Assembly (NCBI GenBank): GCA_022605425.2
Contig: CM061255.1
Location: 62,001-126,000, forward strand
Length of the DNA stretch: 64,000 bases
DNA from: Hamiltosporidium tvaerminnensis
Taxonomy: Eukaryota; Microsporidia; Dubosqiidae
Direction: 5' to 3'
A model generated the notes under the pieces. That model was not told the origin of the DNA. It worked only from the letters and a program-made list of their open reading frames with translations, and did not search any database. Within the stretch, counting starts at the first letter, position 1; every line of letters starts with the position of its first letter. Positions 23,201 to 38,700 of the stretch are shown piece by piece. Made by a program: the position numbers and the translations under genes.

Positions 23201-26200
23201 TTCGAAGATCTAACATTAATACTTTAAAAAGACAAGGAGAAGCGGTATAGATGAAAAATACAACACCTAAGCATATAAAGTTATTTCACAGAAGTAATAG
23301 AATAAGACCATATCATATAAACCAAAACTTTGCAAATATCATAATTTTAATAAATTGTAATAGTACAATAAAAATACCTTAAAGCTGAGAATATTTCAAC
23401 GTAAAAATAAGCAAATGCATTAATGCTCGAATAAAATGATTTTTTTAGACTAGCAAGCTATTAATAATCTAAATACGCTCTAATTTTGGTAGTATAATAT
23501 TTAATCTATAAAGTCAGCCCTCTAGCAATAACTTAAGGTTATAGAGGATTTTATAGAGCCTACATATTTTTGTTAACCTTGAAAATTATATAAGATATTG
23601 TTTTAATACGTATAAGATGCTTATTAGATATATTTTAGAATATTACTTTGTTTTTCAATATTCATAGAAACCCAAATGAAAAAGTCTTTTCTTTTTGACA
23701 AAGAATATACTTATTAAACGAAACAGCTCATACTATTTATGGTTGACAAAGGATAAATTACTATTCTATAATATTAATAAATAAGTCAATCTATTAACTA
23801 CATAACATATTTAAAAATGTAGAAATATAATTTAGAAAAAGTCCAGAAAAACCAGCATTTAATTAAAAACTTATGGTATGAACTGTACGATTTTTAATTG
23901 ATTATTTATTTTTTTTTGTATAAAAGTAACTTTATTTTCGTTTTTAAAAAATTATTATTTTATAATGGTATAGATGTCGATTCCCTCTGCAGAATATCAA
24001 CGAACAAAGTTATTACATAAGATTTCACAGTTTCATTTTTTTAATCTTAACAAGTATTCGAAAAGTAAAATGTACCAAATACATAAAGATAGCTACAATC
24101 CAAAATTTTTCTTATAATTATTAACGCTTTTATTTATATATTAATTAGTTATCGATACACAAGAAACCACTACTTAAAAAGTATTTTAGAGTGTGATATA
24201 TTAAGCAAATGCTCTTTTCTGATATATTTATTTAACTATTTCATGCTGCGTATAAAAGTCAGAAATCTATAACAATACTGGCTTTTTGTAAAGAAATTTA
24301 TTTTCGTTTTTAATTCACTTCATTGGAGTCTAAGGAAATCATCTAGTAAAAGTATATAATTTTTTTGCTACACGTTTGTGCAACCAGGATAGTAATTCTA
24401 AAGAAAAACAATATAGACTTGTTAAACTGTGCTAATTCTATAAGCTAAGAAAGATTCAATATGTTTAATTTCAATACATTTTATGTTTACATATTAAAAT
24501 CTTATTATGGTTTTTTGTATGACATAGATGTTAAGCAATCAATTTCTTGTATCCAAGAGTATTTCAGAATTTTAAAATGAGAATATTGTGTTTTAATTTT
24601 ATGTAGTTTTTTTATAATAAATTCCGATTGTAAATAAAGCGGAATTCAATCTTAATAAAGCGAATAAAAGTTAAAAAATTACCAGGCTAAATATAAATCA
24701 AATAAAAGGTATATTTTCTACAGAAATACATGTGTTTAGTTTATTCTTACTTTTAACCAACAAAATTTCTCTCATTAAATCTAATATAATTGTATTTAAA
24801 TCTAGGTAAACAGTTTGAATTTAATAACGCCCTTTGAACAATCCCTAAATCCTTAAAAACCAATTGTTTACTCAAATTTAATCGTTAATTATTTTCTAGA
24901 CGTTCAATACCGTATAGAGGAATGTTAAAACCATTTTATAAAAAATGTTAATTGCTCATTTTTTGTATTTGTGGTGTTAAAGACTGTATATTATGGTAAT
25001 ATCATGAATTTTAGACATTTCAGATGCATAAAAAAAATATTATAACAATTAAAAAAAGAAAAAGAAACATAATAAAAAATACTTTTTAGGTTTCACAGCT
25101 TTTTCTTATATTATGTGCATAAATTACTGTTAAGCTTATAAACATTTAAACTTTGGTATAATATAATATGACAAATATTTTAAGAGATAAACTTCGTCAA
25201 TCAACATCTAGGTATAGACTTATATAGAGCCATCGCTCTCATATATTATAAAATAAAATAAAGGCTTACACTCTAGACTTAACAGATATAATAGCCAAAT
25301 TTATAGAAAAAGATATTGATGAAAGACTATAAACGTTCATTGAAACACTTTTTTACATATCTAACTACCACTTTCTACCCAAAAATAAGCATAAATCTTA
25401 TAATTATGGCAATGGCAATCTCTAGACAAGTGAAGTTTTGCCTTTCTCTATTTTTTTATAGAAAGGTTTTTCATTAGTAATATGAAATATCTATGGACAA
25501 TGATAATATGCTGGATTCTGTGCTAATTAATATCCGATGAATCACCTTGCTGCAGGAGATGTAAATATTATTTTTTAATACGAAAAGAAAGCTTTAAGGT
25601 TTACTATTTAAGACATTTTAACACCATGTTTTAGATTATATAATAGAATATGTTTTCATCGTAAGGTAAATACATGCTTTTTGATAATAAAAACATCTCA
25701 GTTACTAGTAATGTATTTACTATTCAAAATGAAACAAAAATTCTAAAAGAGATGCTAGAATTTTATGATTCGTTTTGTTAACCATACTAAAAGATATTGG
25801 GAAAAGTAGAAGCCTTTCTTCCATCACATAGTAAACAAAAACCAAAATGCTCTTTTTATAAATATCGCAATGTATTGAACTTTCTGTAATATTCGAATCT
25901 TAAGCTTAAGCTTGTATTTCGAACCGAAAATTAAAACGCGAAGATATATATAAAGTTGTGTATTTTTTTGAAGGTTAAAATTAAAAGTGAAAACTACAAG
26001 CCAATTCTAGACTAAGGCTTTTTTTAGAAATATTATATCACATTGAGAAACTTTTAAATTTTACACACAAACAAAAATCATTACTGTTAGTATACATAAA
26101 TTGACAAAAACTTATGATACATTTTATATTACAATTATTTTATAATTATATTCGTCTAAATAGCTTTATAAAAACCACACTGATATTTAACATTCAAGTC

Positions 26201-28401
26201 ACATTGTTGAATTTGTTTGTATACCTATATATCCTTTAGAACATATCATAATGAAAGAGATTAAGTTCAGCATTTTAATTTACTTGCATGTATATTTTAC
26301 ACTAAGAAAATGACAAAAAAAATCATTTTTTTAATTGCAATTGGAACTTGAAAAAATTCATTACGATTAGTACAAAAATAATTCTATCCCTATGACTGCA
26401 AACTATATGTATACACCGTTCAGTTTTTTACGTTCAAAACGACCTATATTTTTTTATACAAATTAACTTTTCAACTTAGTTTGTAAAATTTTCACATTTT
26501 ATCCCATATATCTAGAGATTTCTGATGAATGTAACAAAATATGCATAGTAAACACTAGCATTACCTCTTAAAAAATTTTAAACAGGATTATATTCTAAAA
26601 AATTAAAAAATATGGTTTATACAATCTATCTTAGATTGTTTAACAAGAACAGGCTTAATCAAATTTATTGAAATGCAAATATTTTCGAAATTATAACATT
26701 AAATATATTTATATCTATGTATACGACAATTTTCAGAATTGCTCTTGCGTTTTTTTTCGGAATTTTATTGTTTTTTTTGCAATAACTATTCATCAGAGAG
26801 CTGTATAAATTGTGGTCAATATATAATAATTATTTCTTGTTGAATAATGTTATCTATTTTTGCTATTTTTTTTAGATTAAAGGCATTCGAAGAATATTAT
26901 TCTGCTGGCAGTATTTCCAGCGAATATATTTCAAAGCCTTGTAGAAGCTCTGTGCCGTCTAAAACCTATTTTAAACTTCAGAAGAGATACCTTTTTTTAC
27001 CAAGAAGAGAAATTTGTATCGTTAGTTTTGAAATGATAAAACGATATTATATACTCTTTTAAATTATAAACAATATAAATTAAGAAAATATTTCAATAAA
27101 AAAAGTACTTATTTTTTAGATAACTATTGTATTAAATTTATCACATATTGTTGCAAACTGCTGTAAGATTTATATTTTTATATTTTTTTGTAAAAATCAT
27201 TCTTCAAATAGCTCTTATCTACACAGCTTAAAAGAATAAAATCTATGCAATGGAATATTGAATGATTTTATTAGAGAAAAATCATAAAGTGTGTTCTATT
27301 CGTGATTTGAAAATACAATATTCCTTTACAACCTTCAGATCTCCAATAGTAAATAAAAAGAAGAAAATTTTATACGTGTCGTTTTACTTTTTGTTAGACG
27401 CTTCATATAAATGAAGAAATAATAAAAAGGGCAATTACTTTGGTCAGATGTAAAAAAAACAATTAAAATTGTATCTATGCTTAGTCGGTCATGTGATACG
27501 AAACATTTTTAACATATAAAAAATCCTAGAAAAAAAATGTAAGTAAAAATATTTCAGAAATAAGATTTCCTGTAGATAATTTTTAAAAAAAGCGCTTTTT
27601 GATAAACATTTTGAAAGTTATTAAAGTCTTAAAATAAAAATATTTGGTTCTAAACTCATCCACCCTGATTTATTTTCTTAAGAATTCTGGAAAAAACCTC
27701 CCAGATGAACCAAAATTCATAAATTCATTTGTAAATATAAAAAAGGTTCTCATTTAAAATCGCAAATTCAATTTACAGAGCCTTTAAAAAATGATAATTT
27801 GGCGATTTAAAGTAAATTTGATGGCAAAATCTATTTAATTGCAAAATCAATGACTTTGATTTACAACAACTACAATATTTTTTATTTAAAGTCATAGTGC
27901 GGTTTTTAATTTATTTTATCAGCAGTGATTTATAAGAAAATAAAGTTTATCGGCTAAATATTATACGATGGTTTCGTTTTTTTAAAATTTTGTATATTTA
28001 GCAAATATATTTTATTTTTGTTCTGTGTTATAATAACATGCTAAATTTGCATCGCTAAAATTATGTTCTGTAAGCGACACTTAAATTGCCATATTTATAT
28101 ATTCATGTCTTGCAAACTTTTTATTATTTTCTTACGTAAGGTTATATTTCTTGCTTTAAAAATCAAAAAAGATATGGTCACAAGAATGATAACCCCAATC
28201 TCAAATTACAATATAGACGAACAATATACTTAATTTCTATAATGCTTTATAGAAAGACATTTTCCTTCAGGTCAATTTCTAATGGCACCCTTTGAAATTT
28301 TTATGCTAATTCTTTAAATGTTAAAAGCCAAGCATAGAAAATTGCCTCTTGAGGCAATTTCATAAATACCTTCCCAACAATCATATTATGTTTACTATTA
28401 C
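17246..28401. other. Gene desert, ~11 kb
   Basis: Long AT-rich stretch without recognised genes or repeats. A strong small hairpin lies at 23519-23547 (CCTCTA...TAGAGG around TAAC-TTAAG-GTTA). A 71-codon frame at 26847-27062 contains GCTGG...CCAGC hairpin DNA near 26,900 and no recognised motif. Confidence 0.5.
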
Positions 28402-28410
28402 CAAAGACAT

Positions 28411-28648
28411 TCCCCAACATTCCGGAAGCAGAAATGGCTTGGTGTATTCTCTGCTTGTCGTAAGAGGCGACTAAAACGGACTGATCCTCCGTGTTGGGAT
28501 TGAAGGTAGGGCTAACAACCCACCTTTTAAAACCACCTTGTTACAGAACCCGAAAGCAAACAAACCCACTAGAAAAAGATCGGCGGGCGATATTACTAAG
28601 AGAGGCCAAGGTTCGACACGGCTGTATTGCCGAGAATGAATGAATTTT
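28411..28648 (+). mobile_element. ~235-bp SINE-like element with GAATGAATGA tail, copy 1
   Basis: 238 bp between 9-bp direct repeats CAAAGACAT (28402-28410, 28649-28657). Contains the conserved block CTGCTTGTCGTAAGAGGCGA followed by CTAAAA, then GGGCTAACAACCC, AACCCGAAA...AAACAAACCC and, at the 3' end, GGCTGTATTGCCGAGAATGA. No reading frame. The block TCGTAAGAGGCGACTAA and the GGCTGTAG-GCC plus short-tandem tail are familiar from arthropod non-LTR elements, and the 3' end resembles that of the LINE at 53485. Confidence 0.85.
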
Positions 28649-28657
28649 CAAAGACAT

Positions 28658-31600
28658 ATTCTTAAAAAGCAAAATTAGGCTTATCATTTTTATACAATAT
28701 GTTTCAGCATTTTTAAAAAAGTATTTTATATCCCGTTTTTAGAAGTAGGTTTTATTAAACCTAAAAAAATATAACCAAAATCCAATATTTAAAAAAAGCT
28801 TTTGAATCCTATTTCACAGTTATATAATGAAATATTTTTTTTAGAATTATAAAAGTCTCGAACTAGGTTCTGACTAGAAACTATAATAATTTACTTTACA
28901 AACGCTTAACTAGAAAAAAATTTTATATCAAGTATATATTTTATATGGCTAACAAATAAACAATGTTAGAATTTAAAAGGCATTAAAGCATTATCTTACC
29001 AAAATAGTAAAGTAAATTTTAAAGTTTAATTATCAATATATCTTGCTATTTCATCGTTAGCCACCCGAAAGCTGATCTAATATAACCAATCACACCCTAA
29101 TTCATTTTAATCTCATACAATATACGTTTTTCGCTAAAAATTTAAGCAAAAAAAAGGCTACGAAAATGTCATAAGATAGTATAATATCAAAAGAGATGCA
29201 AATATTTTAATTAACGAATCTTATTGAATTCTTAGGACAAATATTTAAATTTAATTTATTATAAAGTTATCAAATTTTTATAAATTGAAATATAGTTCGA
29301 TCATATGTTTTTTTACGCTATATTTATAATAATTTTTAATTTAGTGCGTTCTTAGATAGAAAAAAAGTCCTTTGTTATCAAATATATTCCCGACTTTTAA
29401 ATATTTTTTATATGCAAACGACTTAAATCAAAAAACTACTATAATTTATGGACGCGATTTAAAGATAATAATCATACTAAAAAGGTTTTCTACCAAAATT
29501 TCATTAAAATGATAAAGAACGTGTAAATTCCTTGCGAAATGAAAACCACACGACATTTTCGTTTTTTCATTACAATTTACACAGGGAAGAGATAGTATGC
29601 AAAATTAAAAAAATACCAAGCTTTATTTTGTGTTTTCTGCAATTAGAAACGAACTTCGACCAAGAAGTTAGGAAATGTGATCTTAAAGCATATTTCCTTG
29701 TTCTTCGATTACAAGACCATGACTTAGGATATATATTTCATATAATGTAAAGCCATGGATTGCTATATTTCAAAGCGTCTTTTTGGCATGGCTTTGCAAC
29801 GTATAAGTGCCCAAATAAAAGTCGTCAAGCTATATCTTAGCAGAAAGTCTATTTGGTTCAATAAGAGTAGTTTATATTGCAAACAGTCGGGTTTAGGAGC
29901 AAGCCTAAATCAAGAGTCGTTTCTTTACTTTTGGTTCAGGCAAACAAGATTTAAGACATCGGAAAGATCCAGCCTATTTAAAAGTTATAAGCATGCTGAA
30001 TCAAAATTAACCCGATAAGGTTTCGTATTGGAGACCAATCTAGTATAAGAACCAGAATTTCGCAAAGAAATATTCTGCTGCTGTGCGCGTAACCGATAGT
30101 ACTTGTAGCCTTGTCTTTTAAGATTTAAGTATTACAAAACAGCCAAATTTGAAAATACTGACAATTTTTCTTAGAACGTAGAACTATTATAATTATTTGA
30201 GTAAATTTATAAATATATTTTGCTTTAGTATACAAAATGAATTGCATTTTTCTTAATATTTACACACTAAAACAATTTTACCTAGAATTAATAATCATTC
30301 TTTTGTTCGGATTAAGTTTTGATGAAATTATATTGATCTAAATCTTTTTACACATAACACAGCGGGTAGTGCGATCGTTATTATAGGCTTTTGAGCAGAA
30401 TTTTTTTATTCATAGTTAACTGTATAATTTCGGTAACGATCTATATAAAATATTTTTTATTATATCAGAATTTCACATTTAATATCTTGTTTGTTAGGAC
30501 CTTTTTTAATTTCTAACAAACTTAAGAATGCATATTTGGCAACAATTATGGAATTTACAATAAAAAACAGGATATTTGGGAAAATAAATGGGTCTACAAT
30601 GTATTAATAAATCATAATCTTTAAAATAATATATTATTAAAAGAGCCAACTCCTTATTATATACACATTTTCGATTTTTAAATCTTTTAGAAAGTTAGTT
30701 GATTAGAAAAACAGGTATTTATAAATAGCCCAAAAATTTATAAAAGAACGATTGATTCTATAATAAATATTGATATCCGGAATAACAAAACAACTACCTT
30801 AGGCTAATAGATCGTTTATTTTAGATTCTGCAGTTAAGAAGTATGGGTGATAAAAATTAATATAAAACACATAATATGTTATTCAAATTGCGTAATTTTT
30901 TATACGAACTATATAGTATTTGCTGACTATGAAAGCCTAAACATTTCAAAAAAGAAATAGTTAGATTTGACAAATGAGCTATCTGCATACTAAAGAGCTG
31001 TTTTATAATTTAAAATTTTAGAAGCTACATATGAAATTTTTAAAAATATGTAAAATGCATATTCAAGTAAAAATAGTTTGATTCTTATATTGCAGAAAAA
31101 TGTTTTTTTGTTCGGGTAAAAAAGTTTTGATTTTTAAAAAGCAGTCTTCTATCTCATTTTTCATCCATGATGGCCTTTAATGATTTAATACCCGGATAAA
31201 CCTCGAAAATATTTTTTCATCTTTTGACTAACATTATAGAGAATTCCAATTTAGGCTTATTGACAGATTTGCTCATATGTAAAGCTTGATTTTTCATGCT
31301 CTGTTTAACCATAGAATCAACTGATGCGTATTTAACACACTAATTTATATTGTGCTTAATTTATTCTATCTCATAAAAACGTATTGGGAACAATGACAAC
31401 AGTTGCGTTCTAAAAAAGCTACGTTTTTTGGTTTTAAGAATTTACCTTAATCATAAAAGCAGAAAATTTAGAATTTTAACATTTACAAAAAACAATATTT
31501 ATTTTAAATTGATTTGACTTAGAATATATTAAATATGTGTCTCTTCTAATCTATGCTTAAAAATAAAAAAATAGTGATCATGTGTCTATTCTATCGGAGG

Positions 31601-34600
31601 CTCAATCTTTTCAAGGTAAAATTTAGTTTATAAAATCATTTTATTTAAATTTGGATTTTTGGAAACCACTTATAAGTTACAGATTTTTTTTGTAGCAGGA
31701 CGGTATGTTGCTGGCTTTTCATTAACATAAATTTTATCAAGATTATAAAGTATAGAGAACTAAAATTTCCCCATATTTTAAATGTTTTGTTAGAAGGGTC
31801 TTTTTAACTATTAAATAATGTAACATTCATTTTAAAAAAGAATTTTTTATTGATATACTTTTCCCTAAAAACTTTATCATTAAAATAAATATTGAAGCCT
31901 AGTTTTTTATACGAAAATAACACGATGTAAATGTACAATTTAACGGATTGTAGCAAAAACAGAAGTGAATCGGGTTACTTTATGCTTTAAACTATTTTAC
32001 TCTCAATATTTCAATATTTATTTAAATTACATCGAAATAATTTTATAGCTTCATAAAATTTTATTAGCACATAGCTTAAAGAAAGAAATTTGCGTAGTTT
32101 TACTAAGACTTCAAAAATACAGATTTGGATGTTTTAATAAGATTTGCGTTTTACATAGAGATGTCATGGATTAAATAATACAAATATAATCTAAGATTCT
32201 TTTAAAAGAATAAAAAAAATAATTTCTTGTTTGTCTAGACATACTACTGAGTTAATACTTCTAATTTTTTATTGCTACTTTAGGTCTCTTCATAGGAAAC
32301 TTTCTTGCTTTTTGCAATCTTGAAAATTTTTAAAAAAGTTTCCGAGTAAGTCGACTGCTCAAAAAAACATGATCAAATCTAATCGTGTAGGTTTTGCTTG
32401 TTAAAATCTAATCGCTCGTCTCCTTTCCGTAATTATTGATTCTATTTAGAAAGTTCTTTCTAGCCAAAACAAAAAAGTAAATTATATTAAAATCTTAAAT
32501 ACATAGTTTTTTTGTAACTTAAACGGATGGAATTTGTCAAAAGACTCAATCGGGCTTTGCAAGCTGCCATTCCTAGAATTTTTATTCTTTGCTATAATAG
32601 AACAAATGTTAGCCTTTTAATTCGAAATATTATTTTAATAAAAAAAAAACTTTAAAAATTTTAAAGTTTTCGAACATAAATAGGTTGTAAAAAAATCTGA
32701 ATTTCATCTCAAGACATTATTTAATATTTGTAATTCCTAGATTTCATATTTTTTTTACTTTAATAAAGGTTCAATTATGCATTTTATGAAAAATATAGCT
32801 ATATTCCAATTAGCACTTTAAATAAAATACACACGTTCTTGGAAAACTAAACCAGATGGTATATATTTAGCTCGCTGTATAACAAAAAATTTAAAAAAAC
32901 GTTTCTTTAATTTAATACTTGTGAGAACAGTACCTAAAATAATCAACCCATAATATATTAATATATCAATATGTCATAATGTTTCTACTAAATGTAAATA
33001 TCTTAAAGTGATCGTGATCTAAATATGATTCAAAAACATTATTAAAATCGGCTTTAATAAATTTCCACCATAAATCGAATCGCATCTTTTTGTATTATTT
33101 TATTTTTAAATGATTTAAATACAAAAGAATAGTAATACTTTAATTTATGTAATATTGCTTTTGTTTAAACTTAATTATATATCTCTGAGTACAACTTTTT
33201 TTTTTACAATTATAGAAATAAATCTTGCGGACTAGGTTTTTCATGGTATAAAGCATCTTGAAAATATACTATGACATACTTTCTTAAAAAATGTATGTTG
33301 CATAATAGTTTATTAAATCCAAAAAAGATATGTTAAAATAAATAGTAGATCGTATTAAATCGAGGACTATTATTATTCAAGTAATTTATAACTATAAGGT
33401 TTGGTATTTATTATAATCATATATTATATTATAAGATAATCACATTAGCTTTCCTATATATTGCTGCTATACTAAGATAAAATGAAGAAGTAAACGAAAA
33501 TTTATCATAAATTTTATTGAATCGGTAGAAAGCTATTTATTGTCGATGATTAAGGCGATAAATTAAATATGTCAAAATTAAAACTCTTTTGGCAGATTTA
33601 GAAAATAAAAATTCTCTTCTGTCATATCTAACTACCAATATAAGTTATATTCTGATACATATGTAATTTTTTGCCTGTTTAACCACTGGAATCTGAAATA
33701 TCAGATTATTACCTTTTGTATAATAAAAAAAATCAATTGATGCGTTACGGGCCTTCCATTTGATTTTGGCTTTATATGTTTCTTGAAATTTTGTAAACTT
33801 ACTAATACAAGTGATCTTCTGATTTATTTGTATGCTGATTGGTTTAATTCTATTGTAGATTTAAATATATTTTAAAGTATTAAAGAAGAGTAAATTGCTG
33901 AAAAAAATACTATCTTTAAAAACATTTTGAAAATATTTCACACATTGCTTTCAATGTGATTCAAGCAATTGGTTTCTAAAAACACAAATATACAATCAAA
34001 ATCCAATTTCGGATTGTAGAGAAAAAAATTTATACAATATTTCAAATTTATTTTCCAAAAAGCTAAACGATTAAATATTGGATTTTTTACTACACGCATT
34101 TCTAGATCTTTCTTTGATATTATTATGATGGCTTTCTGATATGATAAATCAAATAAAGCTATGATTAAAATATAATATTTAGGAGATTTGTCTTTTAACT
34201 TTAACAATTAATAAAATCAATAAAACCTGTCGATTAAGAACTTTTAAATATTTAATACACGTAGTTACGTAGAATAGGTCTACATAATAAAGCGAAAAAA
34301 AATATAGCATGAGTTACTATTTAAATTTCATAGAATGCGTTATATTACATTATTAAAACCCAAAACATAAAAAAATAATTCTGATCTCAACACATACTAA
34401 AAGAACTACAAAAAATTTGTATTACATATATATTTTGCCTAAATCGCACAACCCATGGTTCTAAAATGCATATATTATCAAATTGTTTGATATTTATTTA
34501 GGAAGGCTTTTATATATATATTCTAAACAACTATGAATTGTTTTTTCTATTTCTGTTTTAAATATCCGAAAACTTAAATTGAGAGTTTAAAGCATTACAT

Positions 34601-35047
34601 TGTTTAGAAATACGATCTATATAATTCTAAAATCAGAAATAAATCAAATTGGTAACAATTAGGTCAAAATAATTACAAAATATGTATGCAAAAAGAAAAA
34701 TAATAAATTATTCGATGATACATGCAAATGTTAAACGAGCTTACAATAGAAATGAAAACACCTTCTGTACTACAAAATAAAACACATGTAAATCATACAT
34801 ACCATGGCGGTTAATAATGTTAATATTTTCCGACAACTTTCGATTTTACAAATATCTGACATCATGAAATGAATACCGCGAAGTAGACTTGCATAGTTTT
34901 TATTGTGAAAATAGTATTAGTCAATAGTTCGAGGCCCAGAAATTGTTTTTAGACGGCTAGGGATTAAAATATGTTTTTATACGCAACATCAGCGACTTTT
35001 ATTAAAGCCAAAAATATATAATTATATATTTTAGTATATTTATTACT
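28658..35047. other. Gene desert with one less AT-rich patch
   Basis: No supportable gene. At about 29,520-30,110 GC content rises and frames of 72 (29532-29750 plus) and 87 codons (29755-30018 plus) lie end to end; the minus strand there also reads as short broken peptides. It may be a dead transposon or gene, but I recognise no motif. Confidence 0.45.
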
Positions 35048-35761
35048 TAGAGAATGGATAACCTCATAAAAAACTATCTGCCTGGCAACGAGTTTGGGAA
35101 ATAGTGTGAAGATGATTGTTTAGATTTTTGCTGGGAATAAAACCACACTAGATCTTCGGTTGTTCTATGGCTGTTTTTATGAAGAGTAGAAATCTAAAAA
35201 ATGGCGAAACTTTTTTTACAAATATATTTGCGTTTTTTATGTAACCGGATCAAAGGCCGAGACACACGTAGGATATTTCCATGTAAAAACATAAAGTTAG
35301 CCTTGCTCCCTCGAATTATAAGACTAAATACCTGTGAGATATGAAAATAATCACCAATTAAATCCGGGAGAGCTAAGTAGTAGGTTATACCTGTTGGTAT
35401 GGCATTGCACTTTCCAAGTGGACATCGTGTAAGTCTTGGAATATATCTTAGCATAAAGTAAAATGAGTTTAGAAAGTGTAGAACAGGTAAGAATACTGCA
35501 TAGTCTTTGAGCGCGAGGGGGGTTTCGGCCTGCATAACACGTAATGCAACAGACATTAACATACTCCGGGCGACTGTCTCGCCTATTAATTAAATTTTAA
35601 ATGTCTGTTCGATGAAAGCCTTTGGGACGTAGGAATCGAAAAAGGTACTGATGGTGTGTTGAGATAGCAGTTATTTATGTCAAACCTAGAATCGAGTTGA
35701 TGTCTAGGAAACAAATATAACACTTGCCACAGATTTAAATGATGTAATAATGTAATCAAAG
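35048..35761 (+). mobile_element. 0.72-kb interspersed repeat, family 1, copy E (old)
   Basis: Starts TAGAGAATGGATAACCTCAT and ends near ATGATGTAATAATGTAATCA. Landmarks are recognisable (CACACTAGATCTTCGGTTGTT, GTAGGTTATACCTGTTGGTA, GGTTTCGGCC, GACTGTCTCGCCTATTAATT) but there are many substitutions and small indels. The TTCG hairpin still pairs. The 122-codon minus frame at 35194-35562 is a by-product. Confidence 0.85.
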
Positions 35762-38700
35762 GTCTACTTTTATATTTTAATTATTTTTGCAATATCTATG
35801 CAAAAACTAAAACCAAAACTTTCTAAAAGGTTTCTGTACCTATATCAAATTTTAAAAGCCTAAACAAATATTTAAGAATTATGCAAGCGTGTATATAATT
35901 TACTACAAATGTATGAATATACTGGACAAAATAACTAAAAATCCAGAAGTCTCCTAGATGTAAATAACATACTTGGAAAGATAATGTTTTTTTATGTAGG
36001 AAAGATTTGAATATTATCTAAAACGTGTCTTTGGTAAGAGTAAATATAAAGTCAGTATTAGTATATGTATCGATTTCGTATATTTAATGAGAAAAAAATA
36101 TTATATTCGGATATTGTAGAATTGAACCGCGTCAAATATCTATATAAATATATTTTAAGTAAATTTCTCGAGGATTGTATATTTTGATACGGGATAAATT
36201 ATAGTTGTGGTGTCACCTGTAAAACAGTTTCTTAAACTTTTTAACAATGTATATCGAGTATATTTTATTTATTTACTTTTTATTTAGTCTCCTGCTTTTA
36301 CATTGTGATAACTTACAATATTTTAATTATTGCCTAATTAACTATATAGAAGCCGCTACTCAACCATTTTTTATACGAAATTCCAAAACGCTAAACGTTA
36401 CAAATTTTCTATATTCATACCCCTTTTCTTTTTTTACACAGCTCTTATAGAATTTTCTACATTATGATCTATGATAAAGAAACATAAGGCCATCGATATT
36501 TATTTACAATTAATGTTTCGATAAAACTTAAAATTATTTTATTATTATGGCAGGTAAATTTTTGAAGATCAAATCAATTATGTGTTATGCATCATATACT
36601 AAAAGCAATGATAAAGTTCGAAGTGTATACAATATAGACCCACAAAAAATAAAAGAATATTGTTTGCTCAACATATGTATTTAATACCAAAAAACTTAAA
36701 TAAGAATGATCGTCAAATATAACGACAAAAAAAGCTAGAACATAGCACAAAATCATAGATAGAAAATTTTAATCTCAAAAGTAGAAACTTTAAAATCTTT
36801 AATGTAAAAAGGATCCGATTAAACCCTTTAGCTATTAGAGAATATGTCAAATCAATTCTGTCATATTAATAAATGTTTTAATAAATTTTAAACAGATATA
36901 AATAATCATATTTATTGTTCAATGAGTAGTTGTATTAAGAAAGCAATAATGAGTACATATTTAAACAAAAAAAATATAGAATATAGGAATAGATGGAAGT
37001 CTGATCTTAATTAATTTGTAATGAAAAATTACATTTCAAAACGGCATTTGTATTTGCTATATAGAACATAGATTTCTTAACTTAAAAATCAAATTGCCTA
37101 ATATTATTTACATTATAAATGAAAATGTGTCAAGATCGTAAAATAGAATTACGAAGTTAAATGTCATATAAAATAATTAGCCATTTCGTTTAATGCCGTC
37201 GCGAATTTTCTAATTTAGGTAATAAAATAAAATTACAATTTCTTAAATAATCTAAGCGTTTATTATATAAATTTAAAAAAATATAAAAGTCAAGTTCAAA
37301 ATACAATATTGGAATTTCGTTTTACGTAGAAATGTTATTTCTTCGGGTTTAAATGTTTCTAAATTATTGAGTTTAAATTGTATGGATTTATTACAAAAAT
37401 ACCAATTCTTTTCTCAATATTTTACTATGTACCCTTATTTTCTATTTTAAATGATCTCAGACTATTGAAATCATTCGCTTTCATGTGCTCTTTTATTTAC
37501 AGCATCATATAGGTTTGTTGTTCCTGTTTGGAAGATGAGTCTAAATTAAGCTTAAACTGTTATTATATTAAGATTTTGGTGTATATACTTCTTAAAATAC
37601 TAGAAATGTATTTTCGCTCATATGAATAAATCTATAAATTATTAGAATGGTCTTTTTCTCACATTAAATTTAATGGATACCTTTGCTTTCTTCAATAAAT
37701 TACAATCAATATATTCTGTAGCAAAAAAATTTTAGATTCATTTGAAAGAAATAAAAGGTTTCCAATTCTTGGTAGCAGTTCATCTTCTAAATTACCCGGT
37801 GTCTATTTGAACATCAAAATATATCATTGTTTAGAAATTGATTTGATTTTGAACTTGTAAATAAATCATCTATTATATATACATAATATTTGCCTTTTTT
37901 ATACTATTTAGAGCATTTTCGATGCAAAGTAATTGTTAAATACACATATAATTATACTAGAAACAGATATTTAGAAAGTATTTTTAGACTGACTAAGTTG
38001 ATTTACTAAAATATTTGTATCATGAAAAGTGGGGCAGATTCAATCAGGGCTATTATCGAAAACTCAAAATTTTTTTCCTCATTGAAATCATATAAATCGG
38101 CTATCATAGAGGAAAATAGCACCAAAATATTAATTATGAAACCCTTAAAAATCTTTGATGTTCTATATATATATAAGATCTATTGAAAAAAAGTACGTAT
38201 TACGTCGCTTCATTTTTTTCTGTTTTTTGAGGTTTATTCCTCAAAAGAAACGTAAATTTTCTATTTACGAAAATGAGATTCACATACAGCAAAATATTTT
38301 GAATTTCAAAGGTGTATACTAGTTATAAATTTAGACTTTGGTAATAAAAAATATCTATCCTAGGAATTCATTTCAAATTGCAATCGCTTTTTTTTAAGAA
38401 TAAGAACGAACGCATAGATTATGTAACTTAAAACTATACGTATATATTTTTTCTGAATCTATATTTATTTCTTTTGCTTTCTTGGCGTAATAATGTTTTA
38501 CAATTGATTTTATTAAAGGTTCACATTTTATAAGATTTTAGGCAAAGAGACAGTGAATGTTAAATAAAACAGTTATTAGATATAATTGTGTGAAACAGCT
38601 ATATACATCTGGATTCGATTTAACGAAGATTAAAAAGTCGGCTTTGAACCAAATAACCACAAATCGAGATAAACTAATAACGAGATCAGCCTTGCTGAAA

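Noticed and set aside
28600-28625. tRNA-like GGTTCGACAC
   Set aside because: Part of the SINE-like element's 3' region; no cloverleaf can be formed around it, and it is not kept in the other two copies.
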